Shown here: positions 41,141 to 49,769 of the stretch, in pieces
How the letters are laid out: the number at the start of each line of letters is the position of its first letter
Numbering within the stretch: position 1 is the stretch's first letter
NCBI GenBank assembly: GCA_947364235.1
Contig: CANARY010000007.1
Span: 62,001 to 126,000, forward strand
Length of the DNA stretch: 64,000 bases
Direction of reading: 5' to 3'
From: an uncultured Candidatus Melainabacteria bacterium
Lineage (GTDB): Bacteria > Cyanobacteriota > Vampirovibrionia > Gastranaerophilales > Gastranaerophilaceae
Notes under the pieces: model-generated
Seen by the model: only the letters and a program-made list of their open reading frames with translations
Told to the model about the DNA's origin: nothing
The model's database searches: none
Made by a program: the position numbers and the translations under genes

Positions 41141-42760
41141 TTACTTTTTCCCGTTGCTGTCCGCTTCTGTGTCGTCGTCATTTGAAGCCCCTCCGTCGGG
41201 GGCGAATAATGTTTCAAAATTCAACCCTGCATTTCTGATTTTTTCTTCTTCAATCTTTCGGCGTTCGATTATCGAATCAAAATCCTGCGTGATTCCCAAA
41301 TCTTCCAAAGATTGTTCGAATGTGGTCAAGCCGCCTTTTAATTTTGAAAGAACGGCGTTTACTTCCTTGACCTCGTCAATATGTGGAATTTTAACCCCGA
41401 CCCATTTCGCCCGTGTGTAAGCGTTATCCAAATAACCGTCGTCGTTTTTTAACTCCAAATATCTCGGGGCGAAAATATTCCCCTTCAAACATTCAAGTTC
41501 AAAAAATCTCTCATAAGTAGGTTGGTAATAGTAGTCAATGATTGAAAATTGTCGGTTATTTTGAAGAATAACTTCAAACATTTTCAAAGCCGCCCTTGAA
41601 GCTGAAAAATTATTCGAAAATTGCATCAAATAAACTTCAAACGGAATTCCAGCCGAAGCCGTAATGTATTTCATCGAACCGTCAACAAACGAAGTATGAT
41701 TTACATTCGGGCGTTTTGTATCGAATGAATTTAATTTTTGTCCCTTCGGCATGTGTATAAACAATCCCGAAGCGATTCTTTTTAAGGAATCTCGGAATCT
41801 TTTTTGTGTAACGCCTTCTTCTTGAGATGTCGTTTCTGCAACATCGACCCCTTGATTTTTTAATATTCGGTCAATACCCGGAATATTTTTCATCGGATTA
41901 ACGCCCGAAGATTCTTTGTCCTGTTCAATCCAAGCGGCGAATTTTGCGTTTGTTTCTGCCGCCATAACTTCGGAGTTAGAATATTGACCGATTTTATTAA
42001 GTTTTTGCATTGTCGCCCCTATAATAGAATAGGAACGAGGGGAATTTAATTTTTTTATGCCACACGGAACAAGCCAAGCAATCAAACGGTCTTTTGAATC
42101 TCTCGCTTTTATATATTGCTCTTTTCCGTCTTTGTCGATTACATAATATCCGATTGGCTTTTCGTTCTCGTCAACTTCTACCCCGTCAACGACCTTGTTT
42201 TTTCTTTCCGAAATAGATTTCGAAGAACGAACCGACATTCCGTTGATTAACTGTTGTACAAGACATCCGTCTTTGATTCTGTTTACAACCAAAATGTCGC
42301 CTGCAATCAAACCGTTGTAATATACGGTTTTCGCCATTTTATGAATCGTTTGGTCTTTTGTAATCGAAACATTTTTGTCTATTTCAAACAAACTCCAAAG
42401 TTCTTGAATATTTTTTGAAAAATCTTCGGGAAGTTTAACATTAAATAAACGCTTCAATAAATTTCTTGAAGGGTTCGGATGTAATCTCAATCCCGTTCCG
42501 ACAACAAATTCGGCTAAACGCACAATCATTGTTCGAGCGTATTCATTTATTGTAACGAGCGTATAAGCCCGAGCCGCCAATTCGTAATAATCAACATCAT
42601 AAACAATCCCCGTATTTAAAGCATACGGTTCTTGCTCGCCGTCAAAATTGATTCCCCAAAATGTCCCTGCAGGATATATTGCTCCTTTGGGTTCGGAATC
42701 CGAATTTCGCCTTTTTCTTGAAAACGGATTATTTATATTTGTAAGAATATTCACAACCAT
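41141..42760 (-). CDS. Portal protein (lambda gpB type)
   Basis: About 539 aa from the ATG at 42760, which overlaps the stop of the W-like gene as TAATG; an upstream frame to 42793 is less likely. The family is shown by YELAARAYTLVTINEYARTMIVRL (N-terminal part), SYSIIGATMQKLNKIGQYSNSEVMAA (about residue 270), and MQFSNNFSASRAALKMFE (about 390). It forms the DNA entry pore at one capsid vertex. Confidence 0.9.
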   Translation of the reverse strand: MVVNILTNINNPFSRKRRNSDSEPKGAIYPAGTFWGINFDGEQEPYALNTGIVYDVDYYELAARAYTLVTINEYARTMIVRLAEFVVGTGLRLHPNPSRNLLKRLFNVKLPEDFSKNIQELWSLFEIDKNVSITKDQTIHKMAKTVYYNGLIAGDILVVNRIKDGCLVQQLINGMSVRSSKSISERKNKVVDGVEVDENEKPIGYYVIDKDGKEQYIKARDSKDRLIAWLVPCGIKKLNSPRSYSIIGATMQKLNKIGQYSNSEVMAAETNAKFAAWIEQDKESSGVNPMKNIPGIDRILKNQGVDVAETTSQEEGVTQKRFRDSLKRIASGLFIHMPKGQKLNSFDTKRPNVNHTSFVDGSMKYITASAGIPFEVYLMQFSNNFSASRAALKMFEVILQNNRQFSIIDYYYQPTYERFFELECLKGNIFAPRYLELKNDDGYLDNAYTRAKWVGVKIPHIDEVKEVNAVLSKLKGGLTTFEQSLEDLGITQDFDSIIERRKIEEEKIRNAGLNFETLFAPDGGASNDDDTEADSNGKK

Positions 42761-43017
42761 TACATCACCCCCGAATCTCGAACGAACATACAATGAGAAC
42801 CCGAACCGTATTCAAGTTCTTCGTTCAATAATTGTCTAAAATAAGCCAATTCGCCCCGAATTGATGTAAGCGATGCTTGTTGAACCGTTGATGAACCTTG
42901 TCCCGAATTGAGCGTGTAAGATGTAACGCCCCCCGATTTAGCGGCTCTCAAATACGCTTCATTTAATGTTTTTATGATTTCTTTTAATTCTGAAACCGTG
43001 TAACCTGTAACGCTCAT
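42760..43017 (-). CDS. gpW-like head-tail joining protein
   Basis: An 85-aa helical protein: YTVSELKEIIKTLNEAYLRAAKSGG then beta-like SYTLNSGQGSSTV and SLTSIRGELAYFRQLLNEE, matching the gpW pattern (lambda gpW is 68 aa). It sits between terminase and portal as in lambda. Confidence 0.78.
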   Translation of the reverse strand: MSVTGYTVSELKEIIKTLNEAYLRAAKSGGVTSYTLNSGQGSSTVQQASLTSIRGELAYFRQLLNEELEYGSGSHCMFVRDSGVM

Positions 43018-43036
43018 TTAATAATTCTCCTTTTTT

Positions 43037-43162
43037 TCTTGGATTATTCGGGTACGCCGAACACTTTCAACGGCTTTAAAATCCTTTTGGATTTTGTCGC
43101 CGTTTTCGTGTTCTCTGCACATACGGGTTTCGCTTACGCTCCACCCTTCCGAAAATCCGCTA
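43037..43162 (-). ncRNA. Structured intergenic element, copy E
   Basis: Starts with the TAG stop of the terminase gene. Closing stem GGATTTTCGG / CCGAATAATCC; hairpin GGGT..GC-GTAA-GC..ACCC; second arm GAACAC / AACGGC / AAATCC capped by AAAA. Compared with copy A the AACGAC/GTCGTT stem is AACGGC/GCCGTT, a compensated change. Confidence 0.75.
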
Positions 43163-45091
43163 AGTTAAATTTCTAATCGCTTTTAAATACTCGAAAACGC
43201 TTCTCGGGTCGGGTTTTTCGAGTTTCAAAATATAAAGAGAAACATTTTTTATGTACAAATCAGCCGCCGCCAAATTATAAACATTCAAGTCGAACGCTTC
43301 ATTTCGCCCGTGTTGCTTCCAACGAATTTTCACACTTCCACCGGGCGTTATTTCTTTTACCCTTTGTTCGGTTGTGAGTTGTCGGAAATATTCGTCCGTG
43401 TATGAATTTGCGTATGTATGCCACCCGTCGGGATAATGATTATCGTCGAATGATTCTTCTTGTGAAAGATAACGAGCCAAAATGTTTTTATACAAATCGA
43501 CATATATTTCAAAAAGCGAAATATATTGATAATCGGGTAAATCCGTAAGTTTGAATTTTTCCTTTGTTCGCTCTGTTATCCCTAAACCCTTTAGGGGAAG
43601 AATTTCTCCTTCGCCGAAAGTTTCGCAAAAATCATATACGGCACTTTGAGTTTCCCCGTCGCCCGAGTCGACAATTTGAATATCTATTCTCCGACCGTCC
43701 GTGAATAATTCGTCTTTTATCGCTTTGAATTGTTGCCAACAAGGGTCGTAAATATCGTTTGTATTGCCATAAAAAACCCTGTGGTCTATTCCCCAACATC
43801 TGAAACGGTCGCCGTAAGCCTTAATTTCGGCTTCAATACGATTCCTTTGAACATCGGCGGCACAAGTCATAAATAATGCTTCTTTCGGAACAACATTCTT
43901 TGGCATCCTATCATCACGCAATCGATGAACTTGTTGATATTCAACGCCCCCCGTTCTTTCTTCAAAAGGAAGTCCCAAATCCAAGTTATAAAAAACTTGT
44001 AATTTTTCGGGGTTCTTTCCTGCTTCAATATATCTTTGAACAATTCTCCACCAAGGACGGGTCAAAGAATAAAGAGCCGAAATATGGTAAGAAACAAAAT
44101 GAGGAACTTTTGAATTCGCCGTCGGCTTCCAAACGCCCTTCTTTTCCATTGACCTTTTATGATGTTCTTTGAAATCCTCGCCGCAATGTTTGCAACGATA
44201 ACAAACGGAAGAATAATTTCCTTCTCGACATTCTTCGGGGTTAAACACAATCCCAAAAGGTTTCTTTTTGATTTTACCGTCAAGAATTGCTTTTTCATCC
44301 GAATATAAGCCACCGTCGGGACTGTACCAAACAAGTTCTTGAAGTTCGCCGCAATGAGGGCAAGGAACAAAGAATTTTCTTTGGTCGCCTTTCAAATATA
44401 AAGCGTAAATTCTTGAACTGTGTTTTTTCAACGGCGTTGAGTTATAACAAAGTTTTCGCCCCAATTCCGAATAAGAATCCGTTCTGCTTACTACAATTTG
44501 AACGGGGTCGCCTTCATCTTTTATCTTTTCAACATAACCGTCAATTTCATCAAGCAAGGCTTTTTTAATATGGGTTGAACGAAGTTCTTTCGGGTTATTC
44601 GCCGAAACGAATTTCAAAAAACCTCCTTTGAATTCCAAAAGAGAAGCCGTGTCGCCTGTTCTTCTTGTATTTCTGTTATCGGTTTCTGCAGTTATTTTTT
44701 CACGAAGTCCCGAATTATCAACCAAGCCGTCAATTTTAATTTTTTTATATTCTTCGGCTTGTTCTTTATTCGGAAAAACAAACATCATCGGGCAAGGGTC
44801 AAAATCTATTGAATACCCGATAACATTTTCGATAACGGAAGTTGTAAGCCCTAATTGAACGCCCTTCATAATGGCGATTTCTTGTGTCGGGTCATTTTTT
44901 GAAAACCTGTCAACAATTTCTCGGCAATATGGAGCGTTATCAAAATCAAACAAACCACAACGCCCCGAAGCCTTTGAATCCAAGTAACGGTTTATTTCTG
45001 CCCATTCGGAAACCAACATCAAGGAATTATTGGGAATCAAAGCCGAAACAACGGCGAAAATTTTATCAATTTGTTTGTTTTTACTATTCAT
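43160..45091 (-). CDS. Terminase large subunit (GpA type)
   Basis: About 643 aa from the ATG at 45091 with GAGGG upstream, overlapping the end of the small subunit gene. The ATPase domain has the GpA-type KGVQLGLTTSVIENVIGY P-loop region and Walker B KALLDEIDGY; the nuclease domain begins at FMTCAADVQRNRIEAEIKAYG. A zinc-like CxxC cluster (CPHCGELQ and CYRCKHCGEDF) lies between. It packages DNA into the procapsid. Confidence 0.9.
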   Translation of the reverse strand: MNSKNKQIDKIFAVVSALIPNNSLMLVSEWAEINRYLDSKASGRCGLFDFDNAPYCREIVDRFSKNDPTQEIAIMKGVQLGLTTSVIENVIGYSIDFDPCPMMFVFPNKEQAEEYKKIKIDGLVDNSGLREKITAETDNRNTRRTGDTASLLEFKGGFLKFVSANNPKELRSTHIKKALLDEIDGYVEKIKDEGDPVQIVVSRTDSYSELGRKLCYNSTPLKKHSSRIYALYLKGDQRKFFVPCPHCGELQELVWYSPDGGLYSDEKAILDGKIKKKPFGIVFNPEECREGNYSSVCYRCKHCGEDFKEHHKRSMEKKGVWKPTANSKVPHFVSYHISALYSLTRPWWRIVQRYIEAGKNPEKLQVFYNLDLGLPFEERTGGVEYQQVHRLRDDRMPKNVVPKEALFMTCAADVQRNRIEAEIKAYGDRFRCWGIDHRVFYGNTNDIYDPCWQQFKAIKDELFTDGRRIDIQIVDSGDGETQSAVYDFCETFGEGEILPLKGLGITERTKEKFKLTDLPDYQYISLFEIYVDLYKNILARYLSQEESFDDNHYPDGWHTYANSYTDEYFRQLTTEQRVKEITPGGSVKIRWKQHGRNEAFDLNVYNLAAADLYIKNVSLYILKLEKPDPRSVFEYLKAIRNLT

Positions 45092-45662
45092 TTTCGCCCT
45101 CATAATATTTTTTCGCCGCTTCTTTGGCTGATTGAAGCCCAAGTTTTAAAGTTTGGGAAATTTTTTGAGTTAAAAATTCGACAATTAACTCTTTCGGTTG
45201 TTCTTCGGCTTGAACCGTTTTGATAATATCTCCGGCGTAAATATTCGGAATCTCTGTCAAGCGTTTAATCATATCGCCGAAGATTTCTTGAATACATCGG
45301 TTTAACACATCCGTTTCAATAACTTCTTTTCTTTCTTTGGCGATTTTAAGCCTTTTGAGTTCGACATTCTGATTCTTTTCTTCAAGGCGAGCGTTCAAAA
45401 TATCGATTTCAAGGGCGAGTTGGTCTGCTGATTTCTGATTCTTTGATTGTTTTGTTTCGTTTCCTTCTTTCTTTTTACTTTTTGTTTGTAATCGTTTGAT
45501 TTTCTCTTCTCGTTTTTGGCAATACGAAGCGTTGAATTCGTCGTTCGTATCGATAAGCCCTTCTTTGTTTAGCCTTATCTTTTTTTCACGAATCAAACGA
45601 CAAATTGCCGATTGAGAATTGAAAGCGTAATGTTTTTCAAACTCTTCTTTTGTCAAAATCAT
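45084..45662 (-). CDS. Terminase small subunit (Nu1-like)
   Basis: A 192-aa protein with a possible N-terminal winged-helix (FEKHYAFNSQSAICRLIREKKI), a Lys-rich linker and a coiled coil (about 80-120), followed by a helical domain that would bind TerL. Position before TerL and overlap support the call; sequence similarity is modest. Confidence 0.7.
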   Translation of the reverse strand: MILTKEEFEKHYAFNSQSAICRLIREKKIRLNKEGLIDTNDEFNASYCQKREEKIKRLQTKSKKKEGNETKQSKNQKSADQLALEIDILNARLEEKNQNVELKRLKIAKERKEVIETDVLNRCIQEIFGDMIKRLTEIPNIYAGDIIKTVQAEEQPKELIVEFLTQKISQTLKLGLQSAKEAAKKYYEGENE

Positions 45663-45716
45663 TTCTTTATAATCCCCGAAGAAACGCCAAAACGGGGATT
45701 GTGTTTTGACATTTCT

Positions 45717-46511
45717 TTAATTGTTCAAATTTTTCGACATTTCTTTTAACAACCTTTTCTCGGCTTCATTCTTGAAAATTTCGCCGCTCTTTGCTGAAAC
45801 TTGTTCCGTTGCAGGCTTCAACATCGGGCGTTTATGTAAATTTTGTCTTTTATCTTTGAAAGAATAAAGAAGTTTTCCCGAGTGTCCTTTTATTTTCTTT
45901 GTTCCGTCTTTTTTCTTTACCGTTCCCGTGTCTTTGAATTGGAAAATCCCGAATTTATGTTTTGAAGTTTCGCCGTCTGGAATAAAATTGATTGTTTTAT
46001 GTGTTGTATGAGCAACGGCGACGGCTTGGCGAAATTGTTTTTCAACATCGCCCTTAACAGGATGTTTCGCAATATCCTCAATTTTTTTCGCATTGGTTCG
46101 GGCGATTAAGTTTTGTTTTGGAACTACTTTTTTATAACTTCCCTCACGGGTTGTCTTTGTTGCTTTTGGCGTATATTTCGTTTTTGAAATAAGCGTTTCG
46201 CCGAATTCTTGTTTTCTTAATTGCTCGGTTTCTTTTCCGTAAAATTCGCTTCGTTGCCCTGTTATAGATTCAAGATTATTGATGTTCTTTTCTGAATAAT
46301 TCGTTTTTTCATAACCGATTGATTTTAAAACGATGTTATTTTTCGGAGTACGAATCGTCAATTTGCTTCGAACATTCTTTTTGTAAATTTGCATTGTTTG
46401 AAACGCTTCGGCGTTCAATGTTCCTCGGATTGTATCGACAAGGGCGTATTTATTAACATCATTCAAATTCTTTTCAAGTTGCTTCATATCCTTATCATCA
46501 ATATTGAACAT
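45717..46511 (-). CDS. Minor tail/head completion protein (gpZ-like)
   Basis: A 264-aa basic protein. The N-terminus DMKQLEKNLNDVNKYALVDTIRGTLNAEAFQ is like lambda gpZ/tail-completion proteins, and the C-terminus (FQFKDTGTVKKKDGTKK, LLYSFKDKRQNLHKRPML) fits too. Its place upstream of the terminase genes is unusual, since lambda Z lies after the capsid genes. Confidence 0.65.
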   Translation of the reverse strand: MFNIDDKDMKQLEKNLNDVNKYALVDTIRGTLNAEAFQTMQIYKKNVRSKLTIRTPKNNIVLKSIGYEKTNYSEKNINNLESITGQRSEFYGKETEQLRKQEFGETLISKTKYTPKATKTTREGSYKKVVPKQNLIARTNAKKIEDIAKHPVKGDVEKQFRQAVAVAHTTHKTINFIPDGETSKHKFGIFQFKDTGTVKKKDGTKKIKGHSGKLLYSFKDKRQNLHKRPMLKPATEQVSAKSGEIFKNEAEKRLLKEMSKNLNN

Positions 46512-46512
46512 A

Positions 46513-47196
46513 TTAAAACTCCCTAAACAATTTCATTTGTGCTTGAGCGTTTTTCAACCGTTCCGAACTTGATTTGAAATATTCTTCGTCTTTTTCAACG
46601 GCGATAAAATCAAGCCCCAAATTATGACAAGCAACGGCAGTCGTTCCCGAACCCGAGAAAAAATCTGCTATTAGTACCCCCCCCGCAACTCCGACATAAT
46701 CTCGCAAAATCATTTCGAAGAGTTTGAGGGGCTTTTGGGTTGGGTGAATTTTTTCGCTCGCCGATGTATTTCCCTCTATATTTCCGAAATATGAAAAATT
46801 GTAATTTCTTGCAGGTTTATCAAAAGAAGTCCAAGCCAACTCCCCGTCGGCGAAATTTTTACAAGGTTGATTTTTATTCCAAAATATAAAACCTTTGCCG
46901 CCATATTTCCAAAGAATCGGGAAATAATTTCCTCCGAAGATTATTTGATTCTTTGAAACTCGAAACATTTCCAAGAAAAAATCATCGCTTGGGGTTGAAT
47001 CGTCCCAATTCGAATTTTTGTATTTATTGGCTTTATATCGTGTCCCGTCTGAAAGTTTATTGGTTCGATTATATTCGCCAAATTTAATTCCATACGGAGG
47101 GTCGGTCAAAATTAAATCAATACATTTGTCGGGAAGTTGCTTCAATATATCGAACGAATCTCCGAGCGTAATTTTATTTTTTAAACTCTCTAACAT
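46513..47196 (-). CDS. DNA methyltransferase M1 (DPPY class)
   Basis: A 227-aa amino-methyltransferase of the beta class: catalytic DLILTDPPYGI (about residues 28-38) precedes the SAM-binding ADFFSGSGTTAVAC (about 187-200), and HPTQKPLKLFEMIL lies between. The specificity is unknown. A run of eight G (46677-46684) codes AGG just before the SAM motif. The nucleotide sequence is very close to M3 at 47866-48558, pointing to recent duplication or conversion. No restriction gene is adjacent. Confidence 0.88.
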   Translation of the reverse strand: MLESLKNKITLGDSFDILKQLPDKCIDLILTDPPYGIKFGEYNRTNKLSDGTRYKANKYKNSNWDDSTPSDDFFLEMFRVSKNQIIFGGNYFPILWKYGGKGFIFWNKNQPCKNFADGELAWTSFDKPARNYNFSYFGNIEGNTSASEKIHPTQKPLKLFEMILRDYVGVAGGVLIADFFSGSGTTAVACHNLGLDFIAVEKDEEYFKSSSERLKNAQAQMKLFREF

Positions 47197-47873
47197 CAAT
47201 AGAACCCTTTGAATAACCTCATTTGTGCTTGAATATCCCGAAGTCTTTGAACCGAATCTTCATAATGTTTCAAATTCTTTTCAACGCTGATGAACGGAAT
47301 TCCCAAATTGTAACAAGCCACGGCAACGCTCCCCGAACCCGAAAAGAAATCGGCGACAATCCCGTTTGAATCTTTGTTATAATAATCCCTTAAAATTTTT
47401 TCTAACAACCCGACGGGCTTTTGGGTCGGATGAATTCGAATTTCTTTGTTTTTCATATCTTGCTGAATCATTCCGTTCCAAATATAAGAATATTTTCGAA
47501 TTGCCGATTTGAAAGAAGTCCAAGCCAATTCACAATCGGCATAATTCCCTGTATTGCATTTGTCCCAAACAATCCAACAAGGGGAATTCTTGTTGATTTG
47601 TTCAACCATAAAATTTCCCCCGAAGATTATTTGATTCTTTGAAACTCGAAACATTTCATCAAAATAAACCTTTTCGGGGGGCTTATCGTCCCAATCGCTT
47701 TTCCCGTAATCTTTGACAATTCCTTTGTTTGAACTTCCGATTCTGCCCCGTTTCGACATTCCTTCGCCATACGGAGGGTCGGTCAATATCAACTCAACCG
47801 ATTTATCGGGAAGTTGCTTCATAATATCCAAACAATCGGCGAATGTAATTTTATTCAAAAACTTGTCAATCAT
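47196..47873 (-). CDS. DNA methyltransferase M2 (DPPY class)
   Basis: A 225-aa beta-class amino-methyltransferase with LILTDPPYGEGM (about 30-41), HPTQKPVGLLEKIL and ADFFSGSGSVAVACYN (about 181-196). It is more diverged than M1 and M3 and lacks the poly-G tract; that region reads NKDSNGIV. It is translationally linked to M1 by TGATG and to M3 by an 8-bp overlap. Confidence 0.88.
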   Translation of the reverse strand: MIDKFLNKITFADCLDIMKQLPDKSVELILTDPPYGEGMSKRGRIGSSNKGIVKDYGKSDWDDKPPEKVYFDEMFRVSKNQIIFGGNFMVEQINKNSPCWIVWDKCNTGNYADCELAWTSFKSAIRKYSYIWNGMIQQDMKNKEIRIHPTQKPVGLLEKILRDYYNKDSNGIVADFFSGSGSVAVACYNLGIPFISVEKNLKHYEDSVQRLRDIQAQMRLFKGFY

Positions 47874-48558
47874 AAGAAAAAAATAACCTCATTTGTGCTT
47901 GAGCGTTCTTCAACCGTTCCGAACTTAATTTGTAAAATTTTTCGTCTTTTTCAACGGCGATGAAATCAAGCCCCAAATTATGACAAGCGACGGCAGTTGT
48001 TCCCGAACCCGAGAAAAAATCTGCTATTAGTACCCCCCCCCCCGCAGGATTGAGTTTTGAAATATAATCCCGAAGAATCATTTCAAACAATTTGAGGGGT
48101 TTTTGGGTTGGGTGAATTTTTTCTCCCGATTTCGTGTTCCCGTCTATATTGCCATAATACGGATGTTTATATCGTTTGGCAGGTTTATTATAAGAAGTCC
48201 AAGCCAATTCCCCGTCGGCGAAACAATCCATAAAAGAATTGGACGGTTGACACTTATCCCAAAATATAAAACCTTTGCCGCCATATTTCCAAAGAATCGG
48301 GAAATAATTTCCTCCGAAAATTATTTGATTCTTTGAAACTCGAAACATTTCCAAGAAAAATTCATCGCTTGGAATTTCCGAATCCCATTCGGACTCCCCA
48401 CGGGGAAGTTTATGTCCGTTCCGTCCGAGTTGCATTGAATTCGCTTTGATTCCGTATGGAGGGTCGGTCAAAATTAAATCAATACATTTGTCGGGGAGCC
48501 GTTTCAATATTTCGAACGAATCCCCGAGCGTAATTTTATTTTTTAGCGTTTCAATCAT
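47866..48558 (-). CDS. DNA methyltransferase M3 (DPPY class), poly-G tract
   Basis: A 230-aa beta-class amino-methyltransferase with DLILTDPPYGIK and ADFFSGSGTTAVAC as in M1. An 11-G run (48033-48043) encodes AGGG just ahead of the SAM motif; a change of one base would shift the frame and truncate the protein before that motif. In the present sequence the frame is open. The gene may therefore be phase variable. Confidence 0.88.
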   Translation of the reverse strand: MIETLKNKITLGDSFEILKRLPDKCIDLILTDPPYGIKANSMQLGRNGHKLPRGESEWDSEIPSDEFFLEMFRVSKNQIIFGGNYFPILWKYGGKGFIFWDKCQPSNSFMDCFADGELAWTSYNKPAKRYKHPYYGNIDGNTKSGEKIHPTQKPLKLFEMILRDYISKLNPAGGGVLIADFFSGSGTTAVACHNLGLDFIAVEKDEKFYKLSSERLKNAQAQMRLFFSYD

Positions 48559-48587
48559 TTAAAGCCTTATGCAACAAGAGAAAATTT

Positions 48588-49169
48588 TCAAATAACGGGA
48601 TAATTACCCCCCCCCGAATAACTCTCTTGTTTTGGTTTTAAGTATTCAAAAATTAAATTTTTCGGGAGAATATCTTTACAAAAATACGCCGAAGCGAAAT
48701 GATTTCCGAATTTTATTTTATCAAGTTCATTTTTAGTATAAAAACAAGCCCTTCGGTCAAAACCCAAATATTCAAGACCATATTTAATAAACATACTTGT
48801 TCGTTTTTCTGATTGCAGGGAATTTTGCGGCAATAATACGGCAAAAGGTTTTCCAATTTCGTAAAGCCGTTTTAAAATTTCATCTTTTTTACTAAATGGA
48901 GGATTTGAAACTATACAATCAAAATCAAGTTTTTTATAATCGATTGTAAAAAAATCACCCCCTGTTTTAATATGAGTATTAACTACTTCAAAGCCATTGT
49001 TTTTTAATACTCGAACATATAATGAATGTTCTAAATCAAACGGACACCATACTTTTTTATAATTTTTTGCTTTTAAATATTTTAAAATAGGTTCTATAAC
49101 ATAGCGAGGGGTTAAGCATTCGTCGCTCCCTTCGTTTCTGCCACTTTTCAAATAGGCGTTATTTTTCAT
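48588..49169 (-). CDS. N6-adenine methyltransferase-like protein (NPPF)
   Basis: About 193 aa from the ATG at 49169 (site GGAGAAA). The motif CIVSNPPFSKKDEIL (about residues 84-98) is the catalytic NPPF of adenine-N6 methyltransferases, and residues about 45-55 (CPFDLEHSLYVRVL) would start the SAM fold. It is close to phage DUF/ParB-linked methyltransferases. A nine-G tract (48607-48615) is at the extreme 3' end, encoding GGG near the C-terminus. Confidence 0.75.
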   Translation of the reverse strand: MKNNAYLKSGRNEGSDECLTPRYVIEPILKYLKAKNYKKVWCPFDLEHSLYVRVLKNNGFEVVNTHIKTGGDFFTIDYKKLDFDCIVSNPPFSKKDEILKRLYEIGKPFAVLLPQNSLQSEKRTSMFIKYGLEYLGFDRRACFYTKNELDKIKFGNHFASAYFCKDILPKNLIFEYLKPKQESYSGGGNYPVI

Positions 49170-49651
49170 CAAAATTTCTCCGATTTTACAGGGCAATTTA
49201 TTTTTAAGCCTGCATCTTCCGATTCATCAATGTAACGGGGTATTTGCGAAAGCCCGTCTTTTGAAGATTTGCCATAAATCCAAGGAAGTTTTTTTGATTG
49301 TTTCCCTTCGGCTTTAGGCTTAAACGGGTCGGGCAGGTCGATTAAATCATAAAATTCGCTTCGACGATTGAATATTTCATCGGCTTTCTTACCACGAACG
49401 ATTTTTGTTTCGTCCCAATCTTGGAAACGCCCCGTTGATTTTGCATAAAACAAAAAACGAATAACCCAATGTCTGCAATTCGGGCAATAACCAACAAGCA
49501 ATAATTCTTTTTTTATTTCTCGTCCATCTGATAATTTTTTCTTGAAAAACTTTTCGCCGGATTTTAATTTAAAACAATCAATGTATTTATAAGTTTTTGT
49601 TCCTGTTTTTATTTCGTACGAACAACAATCTAATATTAAAATAGCCTTCAT
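49169..49651 (-). CDS. Hypothetical phage protein
   Basis: 160 aa from the ATG at 49651, which has AAGGAGCAGAG upstream. It contains YCPNCRHWVIRFLF (about residue 57), a possible half zinc site, and DLPDPFKPKAEG. No family recognised. It is the first gene of the late leftward operon, with a leader that contains a long inverted repeat. Confidence 0.55.
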   Translation of the reverse strand: MKAILILDCCSYEIKTGTKTYKYIDCFKLKSGEKFFKKKLSDGREIKKELLLVGYCPNCRHWVIRFLFYAKSTGRFQDWDETKIVRGKKADEIFNRRSEFYDLIDLPDPFKPKAEGKQSKKLPWIYGKSSKDGLSQIPRYIDESEDAGLKINCPVKSEKF

Positions 49652-49672
49652 CTCTGCTCCTTGTATTCGATA

Positions 49673-49769
49673 GCGATATAATTTGAGGGCGTTTGTCTGT
49701 GTATATAAGGAGTTCAATTTATGAAAAAATCGCAAGTTTACAAGTTTACGCTTCGCCCTCAATTATCGC
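49673..49769. other. Long inverted repeat in the late-operon leader
   Basis: GCGATATAATTTGAGGGCG (49673-49691) and CGCCCTCAATTATCGC (49754-49769) are complementary with two one-base bulges. On the minus strand it lies just upstream of the first late gene and may be a leader structure; a perfect TATAAT (49677-49682) falls in the left arm on the plus strand. Confidence 0.5.
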
